A DNA stretch of 64,000 nt from JAJPJE01 sp963724985 (GTDB lineage: Bacteria > Acidobacteriota > Terriglobia > Terriglobales > Acidobacteriaceae). The position numbers and the translations under genes were made by a program. Below are positions 53,449 through 63,766 of this stretch, in pieces (positions within the stretch are counted from its first letter, which is position 1; each line of letters begins with the position of its first letter). The stretch spans positions 558,001 through 622,000 of the forward strand of contig CAVRWV010000033.1 in NCBI GenBank assembly GCA_963724985.1. Reading direction: 5' to 3'. The notes beneath the pieces are model-generated. The model was not told the origin of the DNA, made no database searches, and was given only the letters and a program-made list of their open reading frames with translations.

Positions 53449-54072
53449 CTACCCTGCCCACTCTTCCCGCAAAACCGAATAGATCTTCAGATCCCGAAAT
53501 TCCGCTTTGATTCGCGCATGCTGTCGCAGTATCCCCTCGTATTTCATTCCTGACTTCTCCAGCACCCGCGCCGACGCAAGATTCTCTACATCGCACCGTG
53601 CTTCCACTCGATTCAGCTTCAGTTCAGCAAAGATGAATCGCAAGACCACCGCCACTGCTTCCGTCGTCAGTCCCTGGTTCCAGAAGCGGCGCGACAGCGC
53701 GAATCCCAATTCAGCCCGCGAGTCGCGGTGCTTGAATGATCCAAATCCGCAGGTCCCGATCATCTTCCCGGTTCCGCGCTGCGTCACCGCCCAAACCATG
53801 CCCTCGCCCCGGCGATGTTGTTCGATGATGTAGCTGAGGAACACGCGCGTTTCGTCGAGCGTCTTATGGGTATCCCACAGCGTGTAGCGCGAGACCTCGG
53901 GATCGGACGCATACTCGTAGATGTCATCTACATCTGTCGCGCGCAATTGCCGCAGGACCAGTCTGCGCGTCTCGAGCACAGGCATGCTCGGCAGACTCCA
54001 CTCCAGCAATTTCTGCTTCGCGAGACTAAAGGCGGTTGATGACCGACGCAACATAAGCGGCTCCGAACCCAT
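53449..54072 (-). CDS. GNAT acetyltransferase (RimJ/RimL-like)
   Basis: 207 residues if started at 54072, where it overlaps larB by 47 bases; ATG 53985 (MPVLETRRLVLRQL) removes the overlap and is the likelier start. RimJ/RimL pattern: LETRRLVLRQLRATDVDDIY, the acetyl-CoA pyrophosphate loop region RRFWNQGLTTEAVAVVLRFI and NLASARVLEKSGMKYEGILR. It acetylates an N-terminus or small molecule; substrate unknown. Last gene of a run with larB and the ChaN-like gene. Confidence 0.85.
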   Translation of the reverse strand: MGSEPLMLRRSSTAFSLAKQKLLEWSLPSMPVLETRRLVLRQLRATDVDDIYEYASDPEVSRYTLWDTHKTLDETRVFLSYIIEQHRRGEGMVWAVTQRGTGKMIGTCGFGSFKHRDSRAELGFALSRRFWNQGLTTEAVAVVLRFIFAELKLNRVEARCDVENLASARVLEKSGMKYEGILRQHARIKAEFRDLKIYSVLREEWAG

Positions 54073-54772
54073 TATCGATATTAACCACGCTTACATTGGA
54101 TGCGCACGAATTCAGCATCCCCAGCAATGCGGCTAATCCTTGGAATGAAGCGCCGTATCCCACGCTGGTGGGAACGGCGATCACCGGAATACCAACCAGG
54201 CCGCCCACCACGCTCGGCAGCGCGCCTTCCATCCCCGCGCACACAATCACCACGCGCGCCGCATGCAATACATCACGATTCGCTAAAAGGCGATGGATTC
54301 CAGCCACACCCACGTCGTATAGCCGATCCACCTGATTTCCCATCGTCTCGGCGGTCACCACCGCTTCTTCTGCGACGGGAATGTCGCTCGTGCCGGCTGA
54401 GACGACGGCAATTCTGCCCTTGCCGTATTTCTTATTGTCTTGCAGTAACACAATTGCGCGGGCTTGTTCCTGGTAAGTCGCGCCAGGGAAATTGTTGCGC
54501 AGTGTCTCCCAGTGCTCTGGCGTGGCGCGCGTCACCAGCACATTGGTTCCGCGCTCGGCGAGCCGCCCGAAAATCCCCAAGACCTGCTCTGCGGTCTTGC
54601 CCTGCCCAAAAATTACTTCCGGCATTCCATTCCGCAGCAGTCGATGATGATCGACCTTCGCGAATCCGAGATCCTCGAACGGAAGATGATGCATGCGCTG
54701 AACCGCATCATCAGGTGTGACCTTCCCCGCGCGCACTTCTTCGAATAACTGCCGGATCTGCTCAACATTCAT
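54026..54772 (-). CDS. larB: Nickel-pincer cofactor biosynthesis protein LarB
   Basis: 248 residues. The PurE-like AIR-carboxylase fold of LarB shows RNGMPEVIFGQGKTAEQV, IAVVSAGTSDIPVAEEA, RLYDVGVAGIHRLL, VIVCAGMEGALPSVVGGLVG and AVPTSVGYGASFQGLAALLG. LarB carboxylates and hydrolyses nicotinic acid adenine dinucleotide to start the nickel-pincer cofactor. LarC and LarE are not in the window. It starts 19 bases after the ChaN-like gene's stop, so they share an operon. Confidence 0.92.
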   Translation of the reverse strand: MNVEQIRQLFEEVRAGKVTPDDAVQRMHHLPFEDLGFAKVDHHRLLRNGMPEVIFGQGKTAEQVLGIFGRLAERGTNVLVTRATPEHWETLRNNFPGATYQEQARAIVLLQDNKKYGKGRIAVVSAGTSDIPVAEEAVVTAETMGNQVDRLYDVGVAGIHRLLANRDVLHAARVVIVCAGMEGALPSVVGGLVGIPVIAVPTSVGYGASFQGLAALLGMLNSCASNVSVVNIDNGFGAAYVASVINRL

Positions 54773-54791
54773 GGGAGATTTGGCCCGGCCT

Positions 54792-56313
54792 TCAGCTTAC
54801 CATCTCAAGACGCTGGTCGGAACCGGAGGGCGGTGGGATGCGTTGCAGCTTCAGCCGCTCCACTGTATCGAAATAGAGTTCGCGAGCGGCGCCGGGTTCA
54901 CAAAGGGGCGCGCAGAATAGCATTCGCAAAAATCGTTTATTCACCTTACCCGCTAAGTACGCGTCGTAGATGCGGCTCGCCAGCGTCTGCCCCATCCTGA
55001 CGCTCGCATCGGCAACACACGTCACCACCCGCGAAGGACAGAGAATCTTCGATCCCAGGTAGGCGAGTGCCTGTTCAATCGCTTTTCGATAGAACTCATC
55101 TTCCATCGAGCGGACTTCCGAACCTGCGGTAGAACCTTCTCCCTGGCAGGCGTGATGCACGAACCGCGCCGCCTCCTCTGCCGCTTCCGGCATCAGGAAC
55201 CTCTGCGCAAAAACAGTGTTCACCGCAGGAACATAGCAGCTGCCCCGTAGCCGCAGCGTGCTTTGGACTTGCGCAATCTCCTCCGAATTCAGCCCCGCAC
55301 GTTGTAGGCGCTTGCGAATGCTCTGACTCCGTCTCGTGCAACTCACTTCTGGAAAGTTGTCGGAATGGACGGAAGCGCCGGCATCGCGCTCCAGGTTCAA
55401 AAAGCGGCACAGCGTGTCGATCAGGTTATAAACACTCGGAGCCAGGTCTGGAGCACTGGGCTGCTCTCCCTGCCACTGTTCGATATACATCCGGTAGTTT
55501 TCATACTTCTCGAGTGGCGTCGACGTAAATGCGCAAATCACGTCCTCATCCACTCGTACAGCGTCCACACTCTCCCCGGGTTCACCCGCCGCTTGCCAGT
55601 AAAGGGCGTCTACATTCTGGAGAACTGTAAGGATTCGCGCTTCCGGCTGCTGCTCACGCAGTCGACTCGGCAAGTGATTGGGCGCGAGATGCGATTCACC
55701 AAACAACACGACGATCACCGCTTCAGGGTGTCGGCGCCGCAGTTCCAGCAACTTTGCTGCCGCATGCCGATCTCGCCTCGCGATGGTCCGTAAGTCACTG
55801 CGCGGAGGGCAGTCCAGCCCGTACACGCCGTCCGGTCACCTTCCGCGCTCGCTCCAGCAACTCACGATAGGGTCGCCAGTCGTATCCCCAGTCCGTATCG
55901 AAGCGAATTCGCTCCCGCAACTCCTCGCTATCGATCTCCTCTCGAAACCACTCATCCACGATCTTCTGATCCCGTGCCAGAATCGCTTCCACGCAGAACA
56001 GCACTGGCCGTGAACCTTGCGCTAGTTGTTCCAGAATCGAAGCCGCATAGGTCTGCGCTGCCGAGAGCGCGTGATAGTCGCCGATCAGCACGATGTCAGC
56101 CTGGCGGAGATGTACATCCATCTCTCCTGGCCTGAGAACACTGCGGTAACTTTGAAACGCTGCCGTGTAGTCCTTCAAATAACGGCAGCGAGAAACGGAA
56201 TCGTTGGCGGAAATAGTGCGCTCCACATTCGCGAGCGCGTGCAACTGGGCAGCACTGCGACGAAACCGTCGCGCCGAAATCTTGGCCATATCTTTCTTTG
56301 GACGGTTCCACAA
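54792..56313 (-). CDS. ChaN-like (haem-binding uptake/TIKI superfamily) protein (frameshifted)
   Basis: About 507 residues split near 55820. The N-terminal part has RQADIVLIGDYHALSAAQTY, the G-(E/D)-x-H motif of ChaN-like folds, and LLERARKVTG. The C-terminal frame resumes VYGLDCPPRSDLRTIARRDR with VIVVLFGESHLAPNHLPSRL (second G-E-x-H motif). The longer C-terminal domain (SEEIAQVQSTLRLRGSCYV, YRKAIEQALAYLGSKILCP) is not recognised. ATG 56313 or 56289 starts it. No signal peptide, unlike lipoprotein ChaN. Possibly a metal- or haem-binding enzyme-like fold; operon with larB. Confidence 0.72.
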
Positions 56314-56402
56314 GGCCGTCCGAGGGGCATCGGCCTTGACTTATGCACAGGCGTGTCCCTATCCTCACCCGTCCGGCTCATCGGACGTTCTTTTCTACTT
56401 TG

Positions 56403-57014
56403 ATGCCTAAACCGACGCATTCAGACCAGCGCAATTTGACCATCGCCACCACCGGAGCCAGCGGCGCTATCTTCCTGAAACAACTACTACTTACATGCGA
56501 GCGAGACGACCGGATCGCAAACCTGAACTTCATTCCTTCCGAGAATGCCCTGCGCGTCATCGCCGAGGAACTCGGCCTGACCGGGCGCAGCAATCTTGTG
56601 GAACAGTTGCTGGGGACAAAGTCATCCAAAATCGCCCTGCAGAGTAATGGCGACATCGGCGCAAACGTCGCGAGCGGTTCCTACCCGGCCAGCGCCATGA
56701 TCGTGCTTCCCTGCTCGATGGGTACTCTCGCCAAAATTGCGAATGGCCTCGCCACTCATCTCATCGAGCGCGCCGCTGATGTCTGTTTGAAAGAAAAACG
56801 GCCGCTCGTACTCTGTGTTCGCGAGACTCCGCTGAACAAGATCCACATACGCAATATGTACCGGGCAGCCGATGCCGGAGCAACGATCTTTCCTCTTATC
56901 CCGGCCTTCTACAATCGACCGGACTCGATTGAAGAAATTGCTCGACAGTTCGCCTGCAGGGTTCTCGCCCATATTGGCCTGGATCAACCGGACACTTACC
57001 GCTGGAAGGCGTAG
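56403..57014 (+). CDS. ubiX: Flavin prenyltransferase UbiX
   Basis: 203 residues from ATG 56403. The Rossmann-type flavin site is TIATTGASGAIFLKQLL, and other motifs are VASGSYPASAMIVLPCSMGT, LIERAADVCLKEKRPLVLCV, RETPLNKIHIRNM and ATIFPLIPAFYNRPDSIEEI. UbiX prenylates FMN to make the cofactor for UbiD-type decarboxylases. No ubiD is nearby. Divergent from the ChaN-like/larB operon, about 90 bases apart. Confidence 0.92.
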   Translation: MPKPTHSDQRNLTIATTGASGAIFLKQLLLTCERDDRIANLNFIPSENALRVIAEELGLTGRSNLVEQLLGTKSSKIALQSNGDIGANVASGSYPASAMIVLPCSMGTLAKIANGLATHLIERAADVCLKEKRPLVLCVRETPLNKIHIRNMYRAADAGATIFPLIPAFYNRPDSIEEIARQFACRVLAHIGLDQPDTYRWKA

Positions 57015-57213
57015 GATCCAGTCTCGGGAAAGGGCACTCTAGGTCCACGTCCCACCCATCTTTCGTCCAAGACGGAGAAATTAATTTCCCGCAAACAATT
57101 TGCTTCATTTGTCGATTTCGCCTCGTCCCATCCGACGTGCCAGTGGAATCAGACAATTCCGGAAACGACCGCCGGACGTCTAGCCGCAACCAAATAAACA
57201 GGAGACACTCTCA

Positions 57214-57632
57214 ATGCGAGTCATGGTAATCGTAAAAGCCGACAAGAACTCAGAAGCAGGCGTCCTCCCCAGCCCGGAACTTTTTGCCGACATGAACAAG
57301 TTCAACGAAGAACTGGCCAAGGCCGGCGTCATGTTAGCTGGCGAGGGACTTCACCCTACGTCCAAAGGGGCACGCGTCAAATTCGAGGGCAAACGGCGCA
57401 CTGTAATCGACGGCCCGTTCGCCGAGAGCAAGGAACTGATCGCCGGATTCTGGCTGTGGAAGGTGAGATCGATGGAAGAAGCCATCGAGTGGCTCAAGCG
57501 CGCCCCCTTCGACGGAGGCACTGAGGTGGAAATCCGCCGCATATACGAGGCTGAGGATTTCGGCGACGCGTTAAGTCCCGAGCTGGTCGAAAAAGAACAA
57601 CGTCTACGCGACCAGATTCCGCCAAAAAATAG
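57214..57632 (+). CDS. YciI/DGPF-domain protein (stop probably lost by an A-run error)
   Basis: About 139 residues. The YCII-like fold shows MRVMVIVKADKNSEAGVLPS, GEGLHPTSKGARVKF, the DGPF hallmark (TVIDGPFAESKELIAGFWLW) and VEIRRIYEAEDFGD. The open frame runs on to 57735 through a hairpin and a repeat. If the A6 run at 57624-57629 were A7, the frame would end at a TAG at 57630-57632 after PPKK, in keeping with the family's length. DGPF proteins are often small enzymes or sigma-factor companions. Function unknown. Confidence 0.8.
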
Positions 57633-57659
57633 AGAAGGTCGCATTAATGTGAACTGGAA

Positions 57660-57684
57660 GGGGCACGCAGGTGCCCCTTCGTTT
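57660..57684 (+). terminator. Hairpin after the YciI gene
   Basis: GGGGCAC, loop GCAG, GTGCCCC, then TTCGTTT. Lies 28 bases after the inferred YciI stop; it would be inside the gene if the frame to 57735 were real. Confidence 0.6.
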
Positions 57685-57701
57685 AACCATAGTGGCCGGA
57701 T

Positions 57702-57734
57702 GAGTGGCGGTGGGCGCCCTCCCCACTCCGGCTA
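57702..57734. repeat. GGCGCCCTCCCCACT palindromic repeat, related to the GC repeat family
   Basis: GAGTGGCGGTGGGCGCC followed by CTCCCCACTCCGGC. Arms GAGTGG and CCACTC pair. The GGGCGCCCTC core is shared with the copies at 26324, 26477, 38244 and 39531. Confidence 0.5.
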
Positions 57735-57765
57735 GATCTGCGGTCGAACCGCCCTATGTTTACCC

Positions 57766-60454
57766 CTACTTCGCTCCCGGATGCAGCGTCTGCGGCGCGA
57801 CGTTCCAGCCGCTGATCAGCACCTGCGGCGATCCGTGCGGATCGGAAACCGTGTACGTCGCCGAGACCTCACGTTTCTCGCCGGGCATCAGGGTGATGTA
57901 GTTGTCGTCGAAGAATACGGGCAGATAATCCTGCTCCTTGTTGTCCGTCACGCGCAGATACGTCATGAACGCCAAATTTTTCGACGGATTCTGTAATGTG
58001 ACGTGCACCACCTCATTGTTCCCGCGATGCTCCACCGTACTCGTAGCGGTCAACTGCACGTTCGGCAGAGAGTTCAGACCCGATAAATTTGCTTCCTGTG
58101 TAGTGGGCGTCGTGAAGAAGGACGTCTTGCTCCAGTCGTACTGTTCCGCCTGAGTGGAGAGCCAATAGAAATTCTGGCTCACCAGTTTGCCCGTCGAATC
58201 GTGAAGGGTAAGCCGAACAAAATAGGTTGGCGTCAGCCCATCAATCGCCGGGATATCCAGCGCCTTCACGCTGCCATCCTCGGGAAGATCGACCTCTGCT
58301 TCCTTCGAGAATTTCTCTGACAGGTCGAGGTTGTAGACGGTCACCGTCGCCTTCAGCTTCGAGAACGCTTTGTACTGATCGTTCACCACCCACACCGCGT
58401 GATCGTCGTAGCCGTACAGAACGTGCACAGGCTCATTAGCCAGCCTGGTCGAGAAGAATCCCGCCGCAGGTTGCAGGTAATAGTCGTAGAGATGCCAGAT
58501 GGTGCTGGGCCACGCATTGTCCTGCATCCACTGAATCACGCCGGTCGATGTGTACTTATTGCGGCGATAGGCCTCGAACATCGCGCGCTCGCCATCGTAG
58601 GCCATGGCTTGCGATTTCCGCAGATAATCATCGAGCGTCTGCGGCTGTCCGTAGCGCGCGTTCATCGCGGTATTGAAGATGTTCATGTTCATGAACTTCC
58701 CGCTGCCCGCGTGAAAATCCCAAATCTCATTGATCGGCCAAAGCTTATCTGCCGGAATGAACTTCTTCAGCGACTGCACTGGCACGGGCGCAGGCCCTGG
58801 GCTCGTTTCGGTGTTGAATCCGAAGGCGCCACCATCACGACTCGGATGGCGGGGCTGCGGGTTATTTTTATCCACGAACCAGTAGCCGGGCGGAACGTAG
58901 TCATAGGGGCCGCTCATCTTCACGCCCGACTGTCCCGTAACAGCCGCGGTCTGAGCCGTAGCCGAGGAGAGGATCGGATTCGGCCAGTGCAACTCAGTCC
59001 TCAATTTTCAGATAAGCCTGCTCCACTTCTGCAGGAGGAGGATTGTCGCTGCCGTTCAGCCACATCAGCATGCTCGGATGATTGCGCATGCGGAGCATCT
59101 GGTCGTGAAGCGATAGAGATGAAATCAGGTGGTCAGCTGGAACCCAATCCTTCCAATGCTCCCAATGGTCGCAGCAGCACCAGCCGGCCATGACCAATAT
59201 GCCCATACGATCGGCGGTGTTGTAGAAATCGTCGCTCTCCATTTTTCCTTCGAGGCGAACGGTGTTCAGGTTCATGTGGAGCACATACTCGAGCTGCGCA
59301 CGATCGCGCATGAAATTCTCGCGCAAAAGCATATCCGGAGCCCAACCGCCGCCGCGCACCAGGAAGCTGCGACCATTGATCTTGAACTGACGAGCACCCT
59401 TATCGTTGATAAATGATTCGATCTGCCGAATGCCGAAGGTGGTATGCGCCGAATCGGAAACCCGGCCGCCCTCGGCAAATTCCACTGACGCAGTGTAGAG
59501 AGGCTGCTTGCCCCACTGCGCAGGCCACCACACGCGCGGATCTTTCAATTTCAATTGCGAGAACTTCGCCGGATCGAAGGTGACAACCTTCGTCTCCCCA
59601 GCACCCAGTTCGACGGGCTGATCGAAGCTGATATTGTTGTCGATCTTCCCGCGCAGAGTTCCCTTCACCGGATTCGTTCCCGTATTGTGCAGTTCGGCGC
59701 TCACTGTGAGTTCGGCGGAGGAGAGCGAAGGCAAATCGAGCTTCGTCAGAACTTGTAGATTACGAACCGAAACCGGACCGGACGAAGTGAGGTAGACCTC
59801 GCGCCACAGTCCCATGTTCTTGTCGGGCGGCTGGGGATTCCAATCCACCCAGTTGATGCCAAGATCGTTGTAATCGGGTGCGGAGACTTCAACCGCGATC
59901 ACATTGGGCTTGCCCGGTTCGGTAATCTTGGTCACATCGTATTCATAAGTGCGATACGGCCCGGCAACATCGTTACTGTTGGCGATCTGCTTGCCGTTCA
60001 TCCATATATTCGCGCGGTAGTTGATCCCGCGGAAGTTCAGCCACTGCGTCTTGCCCTTGGCCGACGAGGGCAATTCAAACTGTGTGCGATACCACCACGA
60101 GCACTTGAAGGGACTATCGTCGGGCATGGGCTGGTTCTCGAATAGCGAGCCCAGAGGATAGGTCGTGCCGGGGATGGACCGCAGATTCATTGCATAGTAG
60201 GGATCGGGGTAAACCTTGGCGGCGACCAGCGCAGCAACCACAGTGTTAGGCACGGTCGTCGCGGTCCACCCATTGGGCTTGAATGCCGCCGTCGAGATCA
60301 CGTCACCCTTCTCGCCGACCTTGCAGGACGACTGGATCTCCCAATTGTTCTTAAGGTCTAGCCGAGGACTTGAACCGGCGTCAGCGGCAAATGCTGAAAG
60401 AAAGGGAAACAGCAGCACAAACGGCAGGAGGGCGCTCGCGATCCTTAAACGCAT
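57766..60454 (-). CDS. Exported GH2 enzyme, exo-beta-glucosaminidase-like (frameshifted)
   Basis: About 896 residues from ATG 60454 with one shift near 58995. The signal peptide (SALLPFVLLFPFLSAFA) is followed by the GH2 sugar-binding and Ig-like domains (WWYRTQFELPSSAKGKTQWL, GPYRTYEYDVTKI) and the TIM barrel (MNLNTVRLEGKMESDDFYNT). MLMWLNGSDNPPPAEVEQ carries a catalytic Asp in the GSD motif, and the second frame FGFNTETSPGP carries the Glu. The GSD/TETS pair matches CsxA-type exo-beta-D-glucosaminidases, which trim chitosan from the end. The join KIE-ELHWPNP restores one protein. Beta-mannosidase is the main alternative. Confidence 0.85.
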
Positions 60455-60559
60455 AGAGAATTTGCTCCGTAAGAGACGCTGAAGATTAGTCAATCGAGGG
60501 GGTAGTCGTCAAACCGAAGCTGCAGGATTGGCTCTATTGAATCGTTTTAAAAAGAGAAT

Positions 60560-63044
60560 TTAGGCCAACTGCTCCGGCGGAAGAGGAGCACTGGCACGGA
60601 CTTCTGTTCCCTCTTGAGCTCTCGACGATATCGTGATGCCCCCACCGATGGAATGCATCCGCTCACGCATGCTGACCAGCCCAAGGCTTGCCTTGTAAAG
60701 TTCTGGCGTGACTTCAAACCCATCGCCGAAATCACGAATGCTCATTGAGAGTTGTTTGCCGTCGCCGATCAATTCCAATTCCACCGCCTCCGATCGGCTG
60801 TGCTTTATCACGTTGTCGAGCGCTGCTTGCGCAACCCGGTAGAAACAAAGTGAAAAATTAGTATCCAGTTTCGGAGGCACGTTCTGGCACGTACAGTGAG
60901 TTTCGATGCCGTATTGATCCTTGAACCTGCGACAGAGAACTTCCAGGGCGATCGCCAGCCCCAGGAAGTCCAGCTCGGAAGAATGCAATTGATGCGAGAG
61001 CCGGCTGATTTTGCCTATGATGTCCCGTGTCAGGTCAGAGAACTCTTCCAGCAAAGCGGGCGTCTCCGGATTTCCATGCTGCGAATGTTGGATCCTTATC
61101 GCCAGCAGCGCCACGTCCTGTCCGATGTCGTCAAGCAACTCGGTGGCGATCCTGCGCCGCTCTTCTTCCTGCGCCGTGAGCAGCCGTCCCCCGATCTCCT
61201 GAAGCGTTCTCTCCGCCTGCTTGCGTTCCGTGATGTCAGCAATGACGCCCAGTATGCAAGGCTCGCCCTCGATCTCAATAATCTCCGCCGACGCCAGCCC
61301 GACCAGCATTCTCCCTGATTTGTGAATGAGCCGAATCTCGACATTCTGGACAGAGTCTTCATGAACTAACCGGTTCGCCAGTTCGATTCTTTGCGCGGGA
61401 TTCTCCCACAGATTGAAATCAAATGGCGTCTTCCCAATGACCTCCTCTCGTCGATACCCGGTTACGCGCTCAAACGTGTCATTCACATCGATGTAGCGGT
61501 GAGTTTTTGCGTCCGTCAGAGAGATCGCCAGGGGGCCGTGCCGGAAAGCTTTGGAGAATCGTTCCTCCGACTTCTGTAACGCCTCCTTGATTCTTATGCG
61601 TTCGGTGACATCGAGAGCTACGCCTACTAGTTCCGCCGGACCACCGTCCTTGCGCACGACTCTTCGCATCCGTGCGCAACCAGACAACGCGACCGTCAGC
61701 TGCGATCATGCGGCATTCAAAATCGAATTTGCGTTGCTTTGCGGCACATCGCGTAAGCAGTTTAAGGACACGATCCCGGTCATCTGGGTGAAGAGTCTGT
61801 TTCCAGAAGTCCGGGTTCGCCGTCCAGTTTTCGACGGGATAACCGAGAATCTCTTCCGCGTGATCGTTCACGGAAATCAACTGCAGGGTGACGGGATCCA
61901 GCCGCCACACAATCGCAGGAACGGTTTCCGTGAATTCCCGGTAAAGCGTGTCGATTTCTTTTCGCGATGCTTCGCAGGCACCGAAAGCCGCCTCTGACAG
62001 CGTGGATTGCAGCAGGTTGCAGCGCGCATCTGCTGTCAGTTCCCGTTCCGAAAAGTACCCTTTCAGCATCGCTGCAGTTGCAAATACCACCAGGGTCGCG
62101 AGCACAACCAACTGGCGGACATCGCGAATCTCAGGAGACTGCTGCTGGCGAACAATATCCAAAATTCCGAAAAGCGGGATCGATACCACCACCAGCAACG
62201 CCCATAACGGGCCCGAAGCTCGCACTCCCGTCTCGGGGATCTCTGGCGCACCGTCTTCTTCAGGAAGTTTTCCCCATCGTAAAGCGGACCACGCAAACCA
62301 CGCAGCTGACGCATTCAGGCCGAAGGCATACACCGCGCGATTGGAATAAAGTCCCGCATTGATCGCCAGATTGGCGAACGCCGAACTGAGCGCATACAAC
62401 GTACAAGCGCCGAAGAGGTTGAGATAAACAGGCCGCCAGGGTTGTTTACCGCGAACACAGTAGAACCCGATCACCAGAACGAGTGCCAGGTTCTCGATCC
62501 GGTAGAGGAAATCGAAACGACTGTTGTAGACCTCAGGGTCAGGAAACAGATACTGATGGGGTAAAACGAAGTAAGCGTACAGAAAGACCCAGAAAAAGAG
62601 CAGGAGTAGAAAATTGAGCGCGGGCCGATACACCTTCAGGCGAGTCGATTGCAGATGCGGAGCGAAGGCAACCGCTGCCATGAACGGCACAATATGCAGG
62701 AATAGCACCGGATCCGCAATCGAATTATCGGGAACGTCGCCCCGCACCACGAATTCGTAATAGAGAAATATCCATTGGTCAACCAGCCACAGAGCACAAC
62801 CAGCCGCAATGAACGTCCAAAAGATGCGGCCATCACGCTTATTTTTCAGGGCATTGACGGCAGAAAACGAAGTGGCGAGAAGAATGAAAAGAAAGTAGAA
62901 GATACTGCCATATGTTGCCGCCAGTTCGCCCTGTTTGAGCACCACGGACAGGACGATCTTCAGCGCCAGCATGCTGATGAGCACAACCGGCCAAAACTGA
63001 ATTTTCAGCCCAAAATAGCGAATCGCAGTGATCTGTTGCGTCAT
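60560..63044 (-). CDS. Membrane PAS sensor kinase, NarL type, H-box His missing (frameshifted)
   Basis: About 828 residues from ATG 63044 with one shift near 61670. About ten membrane spans (MLALKIVLSVVL to VLATLVVFATAAMLKG) precede PAS 1 (VPAIVWRLDPVTLQLISVND), and PAS 2 (AFRHGPLAISLTDAKTHRYI) follows in the next frame. The HisKA_3 region is EEERRRIATELLDDIGQDVA: the phospho-acceptor His of the usual E-L-H-D-D is Leu (codon CTT, 61133-61135). HATPase N-box and G-boxes (FYRVAQAALDNVIKHSRSEA, IRDFGDGFEVTPELY, LGLVSMRERMHSIGGG) look intact. As read it could bind ATP but not autophosphorylate in cis. Confidence 0.85.
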
Positions 63045-63341
63045 GCGATTCTCAGCCGCCACATCGCGTCGCAACCACCCCCACCCAAGGAGAGTTTCAC
63101 GATCTGCCTCCAGCCTTTCATGAGGCTTTCTGAATGTGTACGAAGGGACCCGTCCCCGCACTTTACTCCTGCGGCGCAGATTGGAAAATCAGTTTAAGAC
63201 GAGCGGAACGAAAAAAGTTCTCGTTGACGAACGAGTACCCTCGACGAGCCAGAATAGTTTCGCTCCCCCACAGAGCGGTCGCCGTGGGCTGGGGATCAGG
63301 GCGCAACCGACCCGGCGGGCCGACTCGGAGGCGAACGCTTC

Positions 63342-63704
63342 CTACTTCGACACGTCGGCGTTCTTCGTCTGGAATCGCGTTGCGCGCGTACACGTGCTCT
63401 CACGCACTGGATGCGTCACGCCAGTATGGTCGTCTTCGGCGACCACAACGCTATGAATGTTGTAGCAAAGCGTATCGGCGGAATCCGGTCTCGGCTGAGA
63501 ATTGGAAAGCTGTGCTTTCTGCCACGCATGCGGCGGAATAAACATCTCGGGAAGCAGTGCTGCGTTATCAGCGGTCTTCTGCGCCTGGATTATTCCAGCC
63601 GGAACAGTCCCCTTCGATTCGGCAGGCCGCCCGTCAGCGGCGAAAGACAAGCTGGCGCAAACGGCCAGGAATGTGACAACGAGCAGAATTCGTGGAAGGC
63701 GCAT
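63342..63704 (-). CDS. Small exported protein, unknown
   Basis: 120 residues. The signal peptide (ILLVVTFLAVCASLSFA-A) leads a short mature protein with PPHAWQKAQLSNSQPRPDSA and CYNIHSVVVAEDDHTGVTHP; two Cys could form a disulfide. No family recognised. It lies upstream of the sensor kinase, in the same direction, 297 bases from it; promoter elements probably lie in that gap. Confidence 0.65.
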   Translation of the reverse strand: MRLPRILLVVTFLAVCASLSFAADGRPAESKGTVPAGIIQAQKTADNAALLPEMFIPPHAWQKAQLSNSQPRPDSADTLCYNIHSVVVAEDDHTGVTHPVRESTCTRATRFQTKNADVSK

Positions 63705-63766
63705 CGGGGGGATCCTCCCTTGCGCCGGATTATAGCTCCAATCGAGAGTTCTACAGTGTTAACGGA

